DNA from: Lentisphaeria bacterium
Lineage (GTDB): Bacteria > Verrucomicrobiota > Lentisphaeria > Oligosphaerales > Oligosphaeraceae
Reading direction: 5' to 3'
Assembly: GCA_016288215.1 (NCBI GenBank)
Contig: JAEEYQ010000048.1
Coordinates: forward strand, 1 to 55,332
Length of the DNA: 55,332 nucleotides
Shown here: positions 7,009-16,050 of the stretch, in pieces
Layout: each line of letters begins with the position of its first letter
How positions within the stretch are numbered: the stretch's first letter is position 1
Translations under genes and position numbers: made by a program
Notes under the pieces: model-generated
The model's database searches: none
Told to the model about the DNA's origin: nothing
Seen by the model: only the letters and a program-made list of their open reading frames with translations

Positions 7009-8766
7009 ATGAAGGGTTTGAGAGCATGCATGATGGCGGCGACGACGATGACCATGTTCGCCTGCGGGGCGTTGGCGCAGACACATCCGGATTTCAGCAC
7101 CACGGTTGATTTTCTGGATTACGTGTTCTTTGACAAGATGGGACCGGCGGACGTCTATCCGCTGGAAGTCTACGAACAGCGGCTCAAGGAGATCGCGGAC
7201 GTGGGCTTCAAGCGGGTGATGCTTCGTGTAAATTGCTGTGGTGTAACACTTTATCCAACAAAGGTGACACGGCTTTACGGCGAGGGCTTTGCATGGCATT
7301 GGGACATGCCCGAACAGTCCAAACGGCTGACGAAGACCGTCCGCACCTACGATGTCTGCGCGGAGACGATCCGGCTGTGTCACAAATACGGCATGGAGGC
7401 CTATGCATGGGAGAGTCTGGGGGACGGCGGCAGCGTCAGCATGCCGAACAACCCGAAGAAATACGGCGACATGCCGCGGTTGAGCCGTTGCGCCCCCTGC
7501 GTGGATCCCTTCTTCTTCGACCACCATATGGAATGCTACGCCATGCGGGACCCGCGGCTTTCCCCCCGGCCGGAGCAGGTGCGGGCGGTCAATGAGGCGG
7601 CGCGCAAGTACCCCATCACCAAAATCGTCTGCACGGAGCTGGTGAAGCGGCCACCGCTGCGGATCACGGCGGACACCATCGTCATCTGGACCAGCGATGA
7701 CAACTCCCATTACACCCGCTATGACAAACCCTTCAAATTCGAGTCTGGCGTCACGGAAGACGGCATGAACACCTTCACCCTTTCCGACCTGGACATCAAG
7801 GCCAATTTCGTGAAATTCGGCCATCGCGTTCCCTTCGACAAGGAGCACGACACCTACACTTTCGCCATGCGGGGCAAGCCGGACCAGATGCAGGTCTACA
7901 ACTCGCAGGGCGAGAAGATCGTGGCCTCGTGGCATGCGAATCTGGAGGACACGGTAGGCGAAGATGGGTGCCTGAACCTCTTCCGGTTCGACAGCACGGG
8001 TTGGGACTACGACAAGCGGGAGATCGGCTTCGAGGTTGGTCTAACCTATTGCCGTGAAGCCAATTACCACATCGGCGTGCCCGAATACAACGTCCCGCTG
8101 GCCATGAAGCACCAGCTGGAGCGCTTCGCGGAACTGGCCGCCTATCCTTTCGATGGTTACATGATGAACCTGCGCAGCCACAGCTGGGTCAGCAAGCCTG
8201 AAGAGTTCGGCTTCAATCCCGAAGTGCGGGAAATCTATCTAAAACGTTATGGGAAAGATATTTGGAGAGAAGACTACGAATTGGGCAAGCTCATGCTGAT
8301 TCGCGCGGAGGGCATCGCCAAATTCTACAAGGGGTGCAAGGCGCTCTGCGGCGACCGTCCCTTCTGGGTCAGCTGCGTCCCGCCGGCCCGGCTGGGCACC
8401 AAGTCCGAAGAGAAGGTCTTCCGCGGCATGGGCACCCACCTGTTCGGATGGATTCCCTCCCTCTATAAAACCTATTTCAGAGACGGTTCCGTGGACGGCA
8501 TCATGATGATTGGCGGGGACTTCTCCGACTATTTCACCGACGAGGTGACCGAAGGACGGGATGTGAAGCTGGGCATCTTCCGCGAATGCGGCGGCCATTT
8601 GGCGAACAACCGCTACTACTATCCGGAGGGATATGACTTCGAGGCGGACATGAAGAAGCTCTACAATCACCCAAGAATCTCCACCATCGAGCTTTACGAG
8701 ACCCTTGAATTCACCAACAACGCGAAGAAGCGGGAGATTCTGCGGAAGCTCATCAAGGGCGAATAG
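7009..8766 (+). CDS. Secreted TIM-barrel protein, putative glycoside hydrolase-like, paralogue of 53912-55332
   Basis: 585 residues. The start at 7009 has GGAG 8 bases upstream; the frame is open back to a TTG at 6979, which is less likely. A signal peptide ends near CGALAQ (residues 20-25). The segments YEQRLKEIADVGFKRVMLRVN, split by later strands, and ETIRLCHKYGMEAYAWES look like the first strands of a TIM barrel of the hypothetical glycoside hydrolase type. A beta-rich insert spans about residues 200-350. The later segments AAYPFDGYMMN, FGFNPEVREIYLKRYG and GRDVKLGIFRECG are shared with the partial gene at the window end. No CAZy family can be assigned by eye. As first gene of an operon with a galactofuranose-type transporter it probably acts on the same glycan. 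Confidence 0.75.
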   Translation: MKGLRACMMAATTMTMFACGALAQTHPDFSTTVDFLDYVFFDKMGPADVYPLEVYEQRLKEIADVGFKRVMLRVNCCGVTLYPTKVTRLYGEGFAWHWDMPEQSKRLTKTVRTYDVCAETIRLCHKYGMEAYAWESLGDGGSVSMPNNPKKYGDMPRLSRCAPCVDPFFFDHHMECYAMRDPRLSPRPEQVRAVNEAARKYPITKIVCTELVKRPPLRITADTIVIWTSDDNSHYTRYDKPFKFESGVTEDGMNTFTLSDLDIKANFVKFGHRVPFDKEHDTYTFAMRGKPDQMQVYNSQGEKIVASWHANLEDTVGEDGCLNLFRFDSTGWDYDKREIGFEVGLTYCREANYHIGVPEYNVPLAMKHQLERFAELAAYPFDGYMMNLRSHSWVSKPEEFGFNPEVREIYLKRYGKDIWREDYELGKLMLIRAEGIAKFYKGCKALCGDRPFWVSCVPPARLGTKSEEKVFRGMGTHLFGWIPSLYKTYFRDGSVDGIMMIGGDFSDYFTDEVTEGRDVKLGIFRECGGHLANNRYYYPEGYDFEADMKKLYNHPRISTIELYETLEFTNNAKKREILRKLIKGE

Positions 8767-8838
8767 AGCAGGGGAACGGCGTTGGCGGCTGGCCGTCGGC
8801 GGAGATGCCGCCACGGTCGCCTTTTGATTCAACAATAT

Positions 8839-10341
8839 ATGGAAATCCTACGGACTGAAGGGATTGAAAAACGCTTTCGCGGCGTGCAGGCGCTGCGAAA
8901 GGTGGATTTTTCTCTGGAAGCCGGAGAGATTCATGCGCTGATGGGGGAGAACGGCGCAGGGAAGAGCACGCTCATCAAAGTCATCACGGGCGTCTATCCG
9001 CCGTCGGGGGGACAGGTTTTCCTGCAGGGGAAGCCTGTGGCGTTTCCATCGCCGCTGGAAGCGGAGAAGGCGGGCATCAGCACGGTCTATCAGGAGGTGA
9101 ACCTGCTGCCGGATTTGTCCGTCGCCGAAAACATCTGCATTGGGCGAGAACCCCGCGGCCGCTTGGGACTCATTGACCACCGCGCCATGCGACGCCGCGC
9201 GGAAACCGCATTGGCACGGTTGGACATCCAGGTGGACGTGGCGGAGAGTCTATCATCGTATTCCATTGCCATTCAACAACTTATAGCAATTGCAAGAGCC
9301 TTGGACATTGACTGTCGGCTGCTGATTCTGGATGAACCCACCTCCAGTTTGGATGAAAACGAGGTCCGCGAATTGTTCGGCGTCATGCGGAAGCTGCGGG
9401 ACCAGGGCATGGCGATTCTGTTCATCACGCACTTTTTGGATCAGGTCTACCAGGTCAGCGACCGCATCACCGTGCTGCGCGACGGACAGAAGGTGGGCAC
9501 ATGGCGCAGCGAAGAGCTGCCACGGGTGGAGATGGTCGCCCGCATGCTTGGCAAGACCGTGGCGGAGGCGGAGGCACCCGTGGACCGAAACGGCAGCGCC
9601 GCCGTTGGGGAGCCGGTTCTGGAGGCCCATGGTTTGGGTCGTCGTAACATGCTGTATCCCATAGATTTGGATGTACGGGCAGGAGAGCAGGTGGGACTGG
9701 CGGGGCTGTTGGGCTCTGGCCGTTCGGAAGTCGCCCAATTGCTCTTTGGAGTCGTGCCACGGGACAGCGGCCAGCTGCGCATGAAGGGGCGGCTTCTGCC
9801 ACAGCGGTTCTGGAGCCCCCGCAAGGCCCTCAAGGCAGGGATGGCGCTGATCGCGGAGGACCGTAAAGTCACGGGCATCATTCCGGATTTGACGGTGCGG
9901 GAGAACATCATGTTGGCGTTGCAGGCCTCCGAAGGAATGTGGAAGACGTTGTCCCGCAAGCGTCAACAGGAATTGGCAGAGCATTTCATCCAGCTGTTGG
10001 GCATCAAGACGCCCGACGGCGAGCAGCTGGTGAAGAATCTGAGCGGCGGCAATCAGCAGAAAGTGCTCATCGCCCGCTGGCTGGCCACCGATCCTCAGCT
10101 CATGATTTTGGACGAGCCCACCCGAGGCATCGACGTGGGGGCGAAGGCGGAGGTCGCCGCCCTGACTCGGAAGCTGTGCGTCAACGGCATGGCGGTCATC
10201 TTCATCAGTTCGGAGCTGGAGGAGGTGGCCCGTGGCTGCGACCGCGTCGTGGTGCTGCGGGACCATCGGCGGGTAGGGGAGCTAAACGGGCCGGAAGTCT
10301 GCCTGGCCGCAATCATGCAAACCATTGCGGGGCAGGGATAA
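8839..10341 (+). CDS. ytfR: Galactofuranose-type ABC transporter, double ATP-binding protein
   Basis: 500 residues with two ABC domains, as in all carbohydrate CUT2 transporters. The first domain has the intact Walker A GENGAGKST, YQEVNLLP and ILDEPTSSLD. The second has the divergent Walker A GLLGSGRSE, the signature LSGGNQQK and ILDEPTRGIDVG. The line VTHFLDQVYQVSDRI-type segment (here ITHFLDQVYQVSDRITVLR) is very close to E. coli YtfR as I recall it. The protein powers import through the two permeases that follow. The start at 8839 was chosen because EILRTEG aligns with YtfR; no good ribosome site precedes it. The frame is open upstream to 8782. It lies 72 bases after the TIM-barrel gene. 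Confidence 0.9.
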   Translation: MEILRTEGIEKRFRGVQALRKVDFSLEAGEIHALMGENGAGKSTLIKVITGVYPPSGGQVFLQGKPVAFPSPLEAEKAGISTVYQEVNLLPDLSVAENICIGREPRGRLGLIDHRAMRRRAETALARLDIQVDVAESLSSYSIAIQQLIAIARALDIDCRLLILDEPTSSLDENEVRELFGVMRKLRDQGMAILFITHFLDQVYQVSDRITVLRDGQKVGTWRSEELPRVEMVARMLGKTVAEAEAPVDRNGSAAVGEPVLEAHGLGRRNMLYPIDLDVRAGEQVGLAGLLGSGRSEVAQLLFGVVPRDSGQLRMKGRLLPQRFWSPRKALKAGMALIAEDRKVTGIIPDLTVRENIMLALQASEGMWKTLSRKRQQELAEHFIQLLGIKTPDGEQLVKNLSGGNQQKVLIARWLATDPQLMILDEPTRGIDVGAKAEVAALTRKLCVNGMAVIFISSELEEVARGCDRVVVLRDHRRVGELNGPEVCLAAIMQTIAGQG

Positions 10342-10351
10342 AGGAGATTGC

Positions 10352-11452
10352 ATGCTGATTGGGGGCTTCATCATCGCGGTGTTGGCGGGGCTGGTCTTCC
10401 TTTGCGGAAAGTCCAGTCATGGCCGCCATTTGCGTTGGCCTCTGACGGCTCTGACGCTGCTGCTGCTCATCAATCTCATCTTCAAGCCTGGCTTCTTCAC
10501 CGTTGAAATGACCTCGGACGGCTATCTCTACGGCAGCCTCATCGACATTCTGAACCACAGCAGCAAGACGGCGATTCTCGCCATCGGCATGACGTTGGTC
10601 ATGGCCACCGGCGGCATCGACATCTCCGTCGGCTCCGTCATGGCGATTTCCGGCGCCATGGCCGCCACCGTCATTGTGATGCCGAAGGAGCGCTTCGCCC
10701 TGTGGGGCCTGGATCCGGCGGCCGTGGCCTTTGGAGCCGCCGTCCTCTGCGGGCTGCTGGTCGCCGTGGCGGCGGGGGCGTGGAACGGCTTCCTGACCTC
10801 CGGCTGCGGCATTCAGCCCATGGTGGCCACCTTGGTGCTCATGGTGGCCGGCCGTGGCATCGCCCAACTCATCACCGACGGCACCATCATCACCTTCGAC
10901 GATCCGCTGCTCAGCTTCATCGGAAACGGCCATCTGCTGACGCTGCCCTTCACCACATGGATCGCATGGACCCTTTTCGCCATCGTGGCGCTGCTGACCC
11001 GAAAGACAGCTCTCGGCCTGTTTGTCGAATCCATCGGAAATAACGAGACCGCAAGCCGTTACGCCGGCATTGAGGCCCGTGGCATCAAATGGCTGACCTA
11101 CATCATCAACGGATTCTGCGCGGGCGTCGCCGGCCTGATCGTCTCCTCCAACATCAAATGCGCGGACGCCAACCACGCCGGCCTTTATCTGGAGCTGGAC
11201 GCCATTTTGGCCACCGTCATCGGCGGCACGAGCATGTCCGGCGGCCGCTTCTACCTCTCTGGCTCCATGGCGGGGGCGCTGCTGATTCAGACCGTGGCCA
11301 CCATGATGTATGCCAACGACGTCAATCCCGCCGTGATCGCGGTGCCCAAGGCGCTGGTGGTCATTGTGGTCTGCCTGCTGCAGTCGGATGTGTTCCGCCA
11401 AAAGCTGTCCCGTCGGTTTCACCGCGGGGCGGCGCAGGAGGTGGACGCATGA
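10352..11452 (+). CDS. ytfT: Galactofuranose-type ABC transporter permease 1
   Basis: 366 residues of mainly hydrophobic segments, BPD_transp_2 family. SLIDILN, AILAIGMTLV, ATGGIDISVGSVMAI, MVAGRGIAQLIT, TRKTALGLF and ADANHAGLYLELDAI follow the YtfT sequence closely. The start at 10352 has AAGGAG 6 bases upstream. The frame is open to a TTG at 10325 inside ytfR, which I do not favour. It forms the membrane channel together with the next permease, with which it overlaps by 4 bases. Confidence 0.9.
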   Translation: MLIGGFIIAVLAGLVFLCGKSSHGRHLRWPLTALTLLLLINLIFKPGFFTVEMTSDGYLYGSLIDILNHSSKTAILAIGMTLVMATGGIDISVGSVMAISGAMAATVIVMPKERFALWGLDPAAVAFGAAVLCGLLVAVAAGAWNGFLTSGCGIQPMVATLVLMVAGRGIAQLITDGTIITFDDPLLSFIGNGHLLTLPFTTWIAWTLFAIVALLTRKTALGLFVESIGNNETASRYAGIEARGIKWLTYIINGFCAGVAGLIVSSNIKCADANHAGLYLELDAILATVIGGTSMSGGRFYLSGSMAGALLIQTVATMMYANDVNPAVIAVPKALVVIVVCLLQSDVFRQKLSRRFHRGAAQEVDA

Positions 11453-12432
11453 AACGACTCCGCTTCCCAGTCCGCTACGTTCCCTTCGCCGCCACCGTGG
11501 CGGTCTTCCTGCTGGTCTATGCCCTCGGCATCTGCAACTTCCGCAATTTCGGTTCGCTGCGCGTCTTTTTGGGGCTGCTCCATGACAACGCCTATCTGGG
11601 GATTGCGGCCATTGGGGCGGAGATGGTCATTTTGTCCGGCGGCATTGACCTGTCCGTCGGCGCGGTCATCGCCTTCACGGGCGTCCTCATTGCCAAGTTG
11701 GCCGGATGCGGCGTCAATGCGGGCGCGGCCATGGCACTGGCGCTGGCCGCAGGGACGCTGTTCGGGGCGCTGCAGGGCGTTCTCATCGCCCGCTATCGGC
11801 TGCCGCCCTTTCTGGTCACGCTTGGCGGCATGTTCTTCGCGAGAGGCAGCAGCTACATGATCAGCGAAGAGGCCATCGGCATCCTGAACAATCCCGTCAT
11901 CATGGTCATTGAGGACCGTCTGCAAATTGCCGTCGGAAACCGCGGGCTGACGTTGGAATTCATTGACATGCTGTATCTTGCGCTTCTTGTCATCGCCGTG
12001 GTCTTCATGCAGAAGACAACGGCGGGGCGGCGGGTCTACGCCGTTGGAGAGAACGAGCAGGCGGCCACGCTGATGGGGATTCCCGTGGCCCGCACCAAAG
12101 TCATGGTCTACACGCTGGCGGGATTCTGCTCCGCCTTGGCGGGCATTGCCTTCACCATCTATCTGAAATCAGGCAACCCGTTGAACTGCATTGGTTTGGA
12201 GATGGATGCCATCGCGGCGGCCGTCATCGGCGGCACGTTGCTGACCGGCGGCGTCGGCTACATGATCGGCTCCTTCTTCGGCGTGCTGGTCCTTGGGCTG
12301 ATTCAGGTTCTCATCATGTTCCAAGGCAACATCAATTCATGGTGGACGCGGATCATCGTCGGCGCTCTTGTGCTTGTGTTCATTTTCATGCAGAATCTCA
12401 TCACCCAACTGTCCAATCGCAGAAGAATCTAG
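11449..12432 (+). CDS. yjfF: Galactofuranose-type ABC transporter permease 2
   Basis: 327 residues with about eight to ten membrane segments. DNAYLGIAAIG, LSGGIDLSVGAVIAFTG, GMFFARGSSYMISEE, YAVGENEQAATLMGI and VIGGTLLTGGVG match YjfF. The ATG overlaps the preceding stop (ATGA) and has AGGAGG 8 bases upstream, so the two permeases are translated together. Having two different permease genes is the hallmark of this subgroup of sugar transporters, in contrast to the single-permease ribose type. Confidence 0.92.
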   Translation: MKRLRFPVRYVPFAATVAVFLLVYALGICNFRNFGSLRVFLGLLHDNAYLGIAAIGAEMVILSGGIDLSVGAVIAFTGVLIAKLAGCGVNAGAAMALALAAGTLFGALQGVLIARYRLPPFLVTLGGMFFARGSSYMISEEAIGILNNPVIMVIEDRLQIAVGNRGLTLEFIDMLYLALLVIAVVFMQKTTAGRRVYAVGENEQAATLMGIPVARTKVMVYTLAGFCSALAGIAFTIYLKSGNPLNCIGLEMDAIAAAVIGGTLLTGGVGYMIGSFFGVLVLGLIQVLIMFQGNINSWWTRIIVGALVLVFIFMQNLITQLSNRRRI

Positions 12433-12441
12433 TTGTATTTC

Positions 12442-12468
12442 TATAACATATTGATTATCAATTACTTG
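12442..12468 (-). repeat. 27-base AT-rich dispersed motif, copy F (divergent)
   Basis: Between yjfF and ytfQ, read on the minus strand. It agrees with copy A at about 20 of 27 positions, including TCAATATGTTATA against TCAATAGGTTATA. It lies within the 63-base gap that holds the ytfQ leader. Confidence 0.4.
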
Positions 12469-12495
12469 CAAACAAGAATTGAAAAGGAGTGACCC

Positions 12496-13452
12496 ATGAA
12501 GAAACTGTTGACGATCGCATTGGCGGGACTGACCTTGGCCTTGGCGTCCTGCGGAAAGACGGAGAAGGCGGCGGGCAAGATCCGTGTCGGATTCAGCCAG
12601 ATTGGCGCGGAGTCCGATTGGCGGAAAGCCGCCACGGTCTCCATTCAGGAGGAGGCGAAGAAGCGGGGCATCGACCTCATCTTCTCCGACGCGCAGCAGA
12701 AGCAGGAGAACCAGATCAAGGCCATCCGCTCCTTCATCGCGCAGGGCGTGGACGTCATTTCCTTCTCCCCTGTGGTGGCCACGGGCTTTGAGGACGTGCT
12801 CAAGGAGGCGAAGGCGGCGGGCATTCCCGTCATCCTGTTCGACCGCAAGGTGACGGTGTCGGATGACAGTCTCTACGCCTGCTACATCGGCTCCGACTGC
12901 ACGGAGGAAGGCCGCCGCGCCGCCCGCTGGGTGGTGGAGAATGTGGGAGAGAACGCAGGCATCGCGGAGCTGGTGGGCACGGTGGGCTCCGGCCCCGCCA
13001 TTGAGCGCAAGAAGGGCTTTGAGGAGATCATCAAAGACCATCCGGGCCTGAAGATCATCAAGTCCCAAAGCGGCGATTTCACGCGCAGCCAAGGCAAAGA
13101 GGTCATGGAGCAGTTCCTCAAATCCCCTGAACGCGACCAGATCACGGTTCTCTTCGCCCACAACGACGACATGGCCTTGGGAGCCATCCAGGCCATTGAG
13201 GAGGCGGGAAAGAAACCCGGCAAGGACATCATCATCGTCTCCTGCGACGGCGTGAAGGAGATGTTCAAGCAGATTCTGGCCGGCAAGGCCAACTGCACGG
13301 TGGAATGCAATCCCATGATCGGCGGCCAGCTCTACGACGTGGTGGAGGGCTACATGAGAGGCGAGCCGATTCCGGAGCGCGTGGAGTCGGAGGAAGGCGT
13401 TTTCGATTCGAAGAACATCACCCAGGAAGTCATTGACCAGAGAGGATACTGA
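12496..13452 (+). CDS. ytfQ: Galactofuranose-type ABC transporter substrate-binding lipoprotein
   Basis: 318 residues. The N-terminus MKKLLTIALAGLTLALASC is a lipoprotein signal with Cys at residue 19, so the protein is anchored to a membrane rather than free in the periplasm as in E. coli. GFSQIGAESDWR, QQKQENQIKAIRSF, SFSPVVATGFEDVLKEAK, SQSGDFTRSQGKEVME and FAHNDDMALGAIQAI are shared with YtfQ, the galactofuranose-binding protein. Ligand identity is therefore well supported by family but not proven. AAGGAG lies 8 bases before the ATG. In E. coli this gene comes first; here it follows the permeases. Confidence 0.93.
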   Translation: MKKLLTIALAGLTLALASCGKTEKAAGKIRVGFSQIGAESDWRKAATVSIQEEAKKRGIDLIFSDAQQKQENQIKAIRSFIAQGVDVISFSPVVATGFEDVLKEAKAAGIPVILFDRKVTVSDDSLYACYIGSDCTEEGRRAARWVVENVGENAGIAELVGTVGSGPAIERKKGFEEIIKDHPGLKIIKSQSGDFTRSQGKEVMEQFLKSPERDQITVLFAHNDDMALGAIQAIEEAGKKPGKDIIIVSCDGVKEMFKQILAGKANCTVECNPMIGGQLYDVVEGYMRGEPIPERVESEEGVFDSKNITQEVIDQRGY

Positions 13453-13453
13453 C

Positions 13454-15706
13454 ATGCAGCGCATATTGTTGTCCGCCGCCCTGCTGACCGGACTGGCCCT
13501 GAAGGCGGCCTATGAGAAGCCCGCCAATCCGCTGATGACGGAATGGGGGGCCGCCGTAACCCCTGAAAACGCATGGCGGGAATATCCGCGGCCGCATTTG
13601 GTTCGCGATAAATGGTTGAATCTAAATGGTTTATGGGAATATGCCATCACCACCCGCGAAGCGGGATGCCCCCAAAAATGGGACGGCGAGATTCTGGTTC
13701 CCTTCGCCATTGAGACGCCCCTTTCCGGCGTCAAACGGCTGACGGAGCCCGATGAGCAGCTGTGGTACCGCCGTTCCTTCCAGGCCGCCTTCCAGCCGGA
13801 GAGCGAGCGGCTGCTGCTCCATTTCGGCGCGGTGGATTTCCGCGCGCAGGTCTTCGTCAACGGCATCGAAGTGACGGATGTCCCCCACGAAAGCGGCAAT
13901 CTGCCGTTTACGGTGGACATCACGGAGGCGGCCCGTCCAGGGGACAATGAGCTGGTGGTCTCCGTGTGGGATCCCACAGGCAACGGCTATCAATCCATTG
14001 GCAAGCAGTCGCTGAAGCCCGAGGGCTGCTTCTACACCCGCTCCAGCGGAATTTGGCAAACCGTTTGGCTGGAAACAGTTCCGTCAACATACATCGCAGG
14101 CTACCGCGTCGTGACGGACATTGACCGCCAGACCGTCGCCGTCACGCTGCTGCCCGCCGGCGACCTGATGAAGGCGAAGGCGGAAGTGACCGTGCTGAAG
14201 GACGGCAAGAAGGTCGCCTCCGCCAAAGTGACCGCATGGGACAAGCCCGTGGTCCTTCCCGTTCCTAAGGCGCGGCTGTGGTCTCCCGAAACCCCTGAAC
14301 TCTATGACCTTACGTTGACCCTCAAAGGGCAGAACAGCGCCCAGGACGTGGCCAAAGGCTATTTCGGCATGCGCAAAATCGAATGGCGCAAGGACGAGAA
14401 GGGGGTTCCCCGCTTCTATCTGAATAATCGGAAAACCTTCATGTACGGGACCTTAGACCAAGGATGGTGGCCAGACGGCTTCTTGACGCCGCCCTCCGAC
14501 GACGCCATGCGGTTCGACATCCAGTTCCTCAAGGACTGTGGCTTCAACATGATGCGCAAGCACATCAAGATCGAGCCCCTGCGCTACTACTATCTTTGCG
14601 ACACCATGGGAATCCTGCTGTGGCAGGACATGCCCTCCGGCTTCGGCGATGTGGAGAACCGCTATCAGCTTTATCGGCAAGAACTTAAAGAGATGCTTGA
14701 TTTGCTGCAGACCTTCCCCTCCATCGTCATGTGGGTGCCCTACAACGAAGGATGGGGGCAGCCCCAGGCCCCCAAGACCAACCAAGTTCAGACTTGGGTC
14801 AAACAATATGACCCCACCCGGCTGGTCAATGGCCCCTCCGGCTGGAACGACTATGGCGTCGGCGACACGCGGGACAAGCACAATTATCCTGAGCCCCAGA
14901 TGTTTCCCGTCATGGAAAACCGCGTCAGCGTCCTTGGGGAGTTCGGGGGCATCGGCTTCATGGTGAAGGGCCATTTGTGGCAGGCCCGGTCATGGGGCTA
15001 TGTGACGGACGCCAATGTGGAGGAGTATTTCAGCCGCTATGAGAGCCAGGTCCGCTCGCTGGCGCGGATGGCGTTCATGGGACTGGCCGCCGCCGTCTAT
15101 ACCCAGACCACCGATGTGGAAGGGGAGACCAACGGGCTGCTGACCTATGACCGCAAAGTGGCCAAATGCCCGGCGGAAAAATTTGCCGCTGTTCATCAGC
15201 AAGTCTATGAGGCGGCGAAAGTTACACGTCTCCCTGTGCCCACCGTCATATTGCCCACGGGACAGCAGGGCGGGGCCACGTGGCGGTATGTGGTGAATGC
15301 GCCGACGACGGAGAATTGGATGGCCCCTGATTTCGATGACACCGCATGGAAAGAGGGGCAAGCCGGCTTCGGCAATGCCGTCATCGCCGATGACAACTCC
15401 CATGTCCAGATCCGCACCCCGTGGGAAGGCAAGGACATCTGGCTTCGGCGGACGTTCACCGTCGCCGAGACGGCCTTCGAGGACCTGCAGCTGAACATCT
15501 TCCACGATGAAGGCGCAGAGGTCTATCTCAATGGCGTGAAAATCGCTTCGCTGCGTGGCTATCTTACGTCATATGAAGCTGTTATGGCGGATATTGGCGC
15601 CGTGAAAGCCCTAAAGCCCGGCCTCAACACGCTGGCCGTGCATGTGCACAACAAAAAAGGCGGTGCCTACATCGACTTGGGCCTCTCTGGCGTGAACTAC
15701 AAATGA
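13454..15706 (+). CDS. Secreted glycoside hydrolase family 2 (beta-galactosidase-like)
   Basis: 750 residues. A signal peptide ends near LKAAYE (residues 15-18). Residues about 25-170 are the jelly-roll sugar-binding domain (LVRDKWLNLNGLWEYA, LWYRRSF, NLPFTVDIT), followed by an immunoglobulin-like domain and a TIM barrel. E432 in VPYNEGWG is the expected acid/base and E496 in LGEFGG the nucleophile. A C-terminal beta-sandwich of about 150 residues (DFDDTAWKEGQAGFG, LRRTFTV, VYLNGVKI) looks like a carbohydrate-binding module. The start at 13454 lies one base after the ytfQ stop, with an AGAGGA site. It probably releases the sugar that the transporter imports. A heptad repeat array begins directly at its stop codon. 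Confidence 0.9.
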   Translation: MQRILLSAALLTGLALKAAYEKPANPLMTEWGAAVTPENAWREYPRPHLVRDKWLNLNGLWEYAITTREAGCPQKWDGEILVPFAIETPLSGVKRLTEPDEQLWYRRSFQAAFQPESERLLLHFGAVDFRAQVFVNGIEVTDVPHESGNLPFTVDITEAARPGDNELVVSVWDPTGNGYQSIGKQSLKPEGCFYTRSSGIWQTVWLETVPSTYIAGYRVVTDIDRQTVAVTLLPAGDLMKAKAEVTVLKDGKKVASAKVTAWDKPVVLPVPKARLWSPETPELYDLTLTLKGQNSAQDVAKGYFGMRKIEWRKDEKGVPRFYLNNRKTFMYGTLDQGWWPDGFLTPPSDDAMRFDIQFLKDCGFNMMRKHIKIEPLRYYYLCDTMGILLWQDMPSGFGDVENRYQLYRQELKEMLDLLQTFPSIVMWVPYNEGWGQPQAPKTNQVQTWVKQYDPTRLVNGPSGWNDYGVGDTRDKHNYPEPQMFPVMENRVSVLGEFGGIGFMVKGHLWQARSWGYVTDANVEEYFSRYESQVRSLARMAFMGLAAAVYTQTTDVEGETNGLLTYDRKVAKCPAEKFAAVHQQVYEAAKVTRLPVPTVILPTGQQGGATWRYVVNAPTTENWMAPDFDDTAWKEGQAGFGNAVIADDNSHVQIRTPWEGKDIWLRRTFTVAETAFEDLQLNIFHDEGAEVYLNGVKIASLRGYLTSYEAVMADIGAVKALKPGLNTLAVHVHNKKGGAYIDLGLSGVNYK

Positions 15707-15780
15707 ATTAGGAATGAGGAATTAGGAATTAGGAATTAGGAATGTTGAATTGGAAATAGAAATTAGGAATTTGTCGTGAA
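15705..15780 (+). repeat. GGAATTA heptad tandem array R1 with GGAATTTGTCGTGA end
   Basis: It begins at the GH2 stop codon. Imperfect 7-base units (GAATTAG, GAATGAG, GAATTAG) run for about 65 bases and close with GGAATTTGTCGTGAA. Together with the blocks at 15786-15858 it forms the first copy of a composite element. Its inverted partner is R2. Confidence 0.85.
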
Positions 15781-15785
15781 ATATG

Positions 15786-15858
15786 CCACATTTGGGTAGA
15801 ATATGATTTTTCGAGACGACATTGCAGGTTGCGTGTCAGCCCCGAAAGGGCGGCGGGA
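15786..15858 (+). repeat. Composite dispersed element, core blocks, copy 1
   Basis: Ordered blocks shared with 53775-53850: CCACATT, then TATGATTTTTCGAGACG and ACATTGCAG at 15802-15827, then TCAGCCCCGAAAGGGCGGCGG at 15836-15856 split by one variable base. The left part of the palindrome seen in copy 2 is missing here. No open frame of credible coding character crosses it. Confidence 0.65.
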
Positions 15859-15891
15859 CGCGGGACGTGAGACGCGAGACGTGAGACGTGT
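15855..15891 (+). repeat. GRGACGY heptad tandem array, copy 1
   Basis: Five 7-base units, alternating GGGACGC, GGGACGT, GAGACGC, GAGACGT and GAGACGT. The same unit family recurs at 25045-25123. The period equals that of the GGAATTA arrays but the sequence is unrelated. Confidence 0.8.
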
Positions 15892-16050
15892 CCATCGGAA
15901 GGGAAGGGAATTGCCGTTCAAGTTCTCTTCTCTTCCTGATTTTTCCACCCCAAACTCTATACCATATTCTATATATACCATATATTATATATATGTACAC
16001 GATGTATGCTCCATCCCATCATCCATCCAGATTCCTATCCATAAAGCAAT
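15892..16050. other. AT-rich intergenic stretch
   Basis: Part of the 440-base gap between the GH2 gene and the 16147 gene. Besides the repeats it holds TATA-rich DNA at 15958-16000 with several TATATA runs that could contain a promoter for the downstream gene. I could not single out a convincing -35/-10 pair. A 96-codon open frame here (15803-16093) covers the repeats and is not credible. Confidence 0.5.

Noticed and set aside
9270..9300. Apparent enrichment of the hexamer TAAGTT/AACTTA in AT-rich patches inside genes
   Set aside because: A rough expectation for this composition is about ten occurrences on both strands in 55 kb and I noticed about fifteen, so the excess is not convincing. 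Only the 27-base motif was kept.
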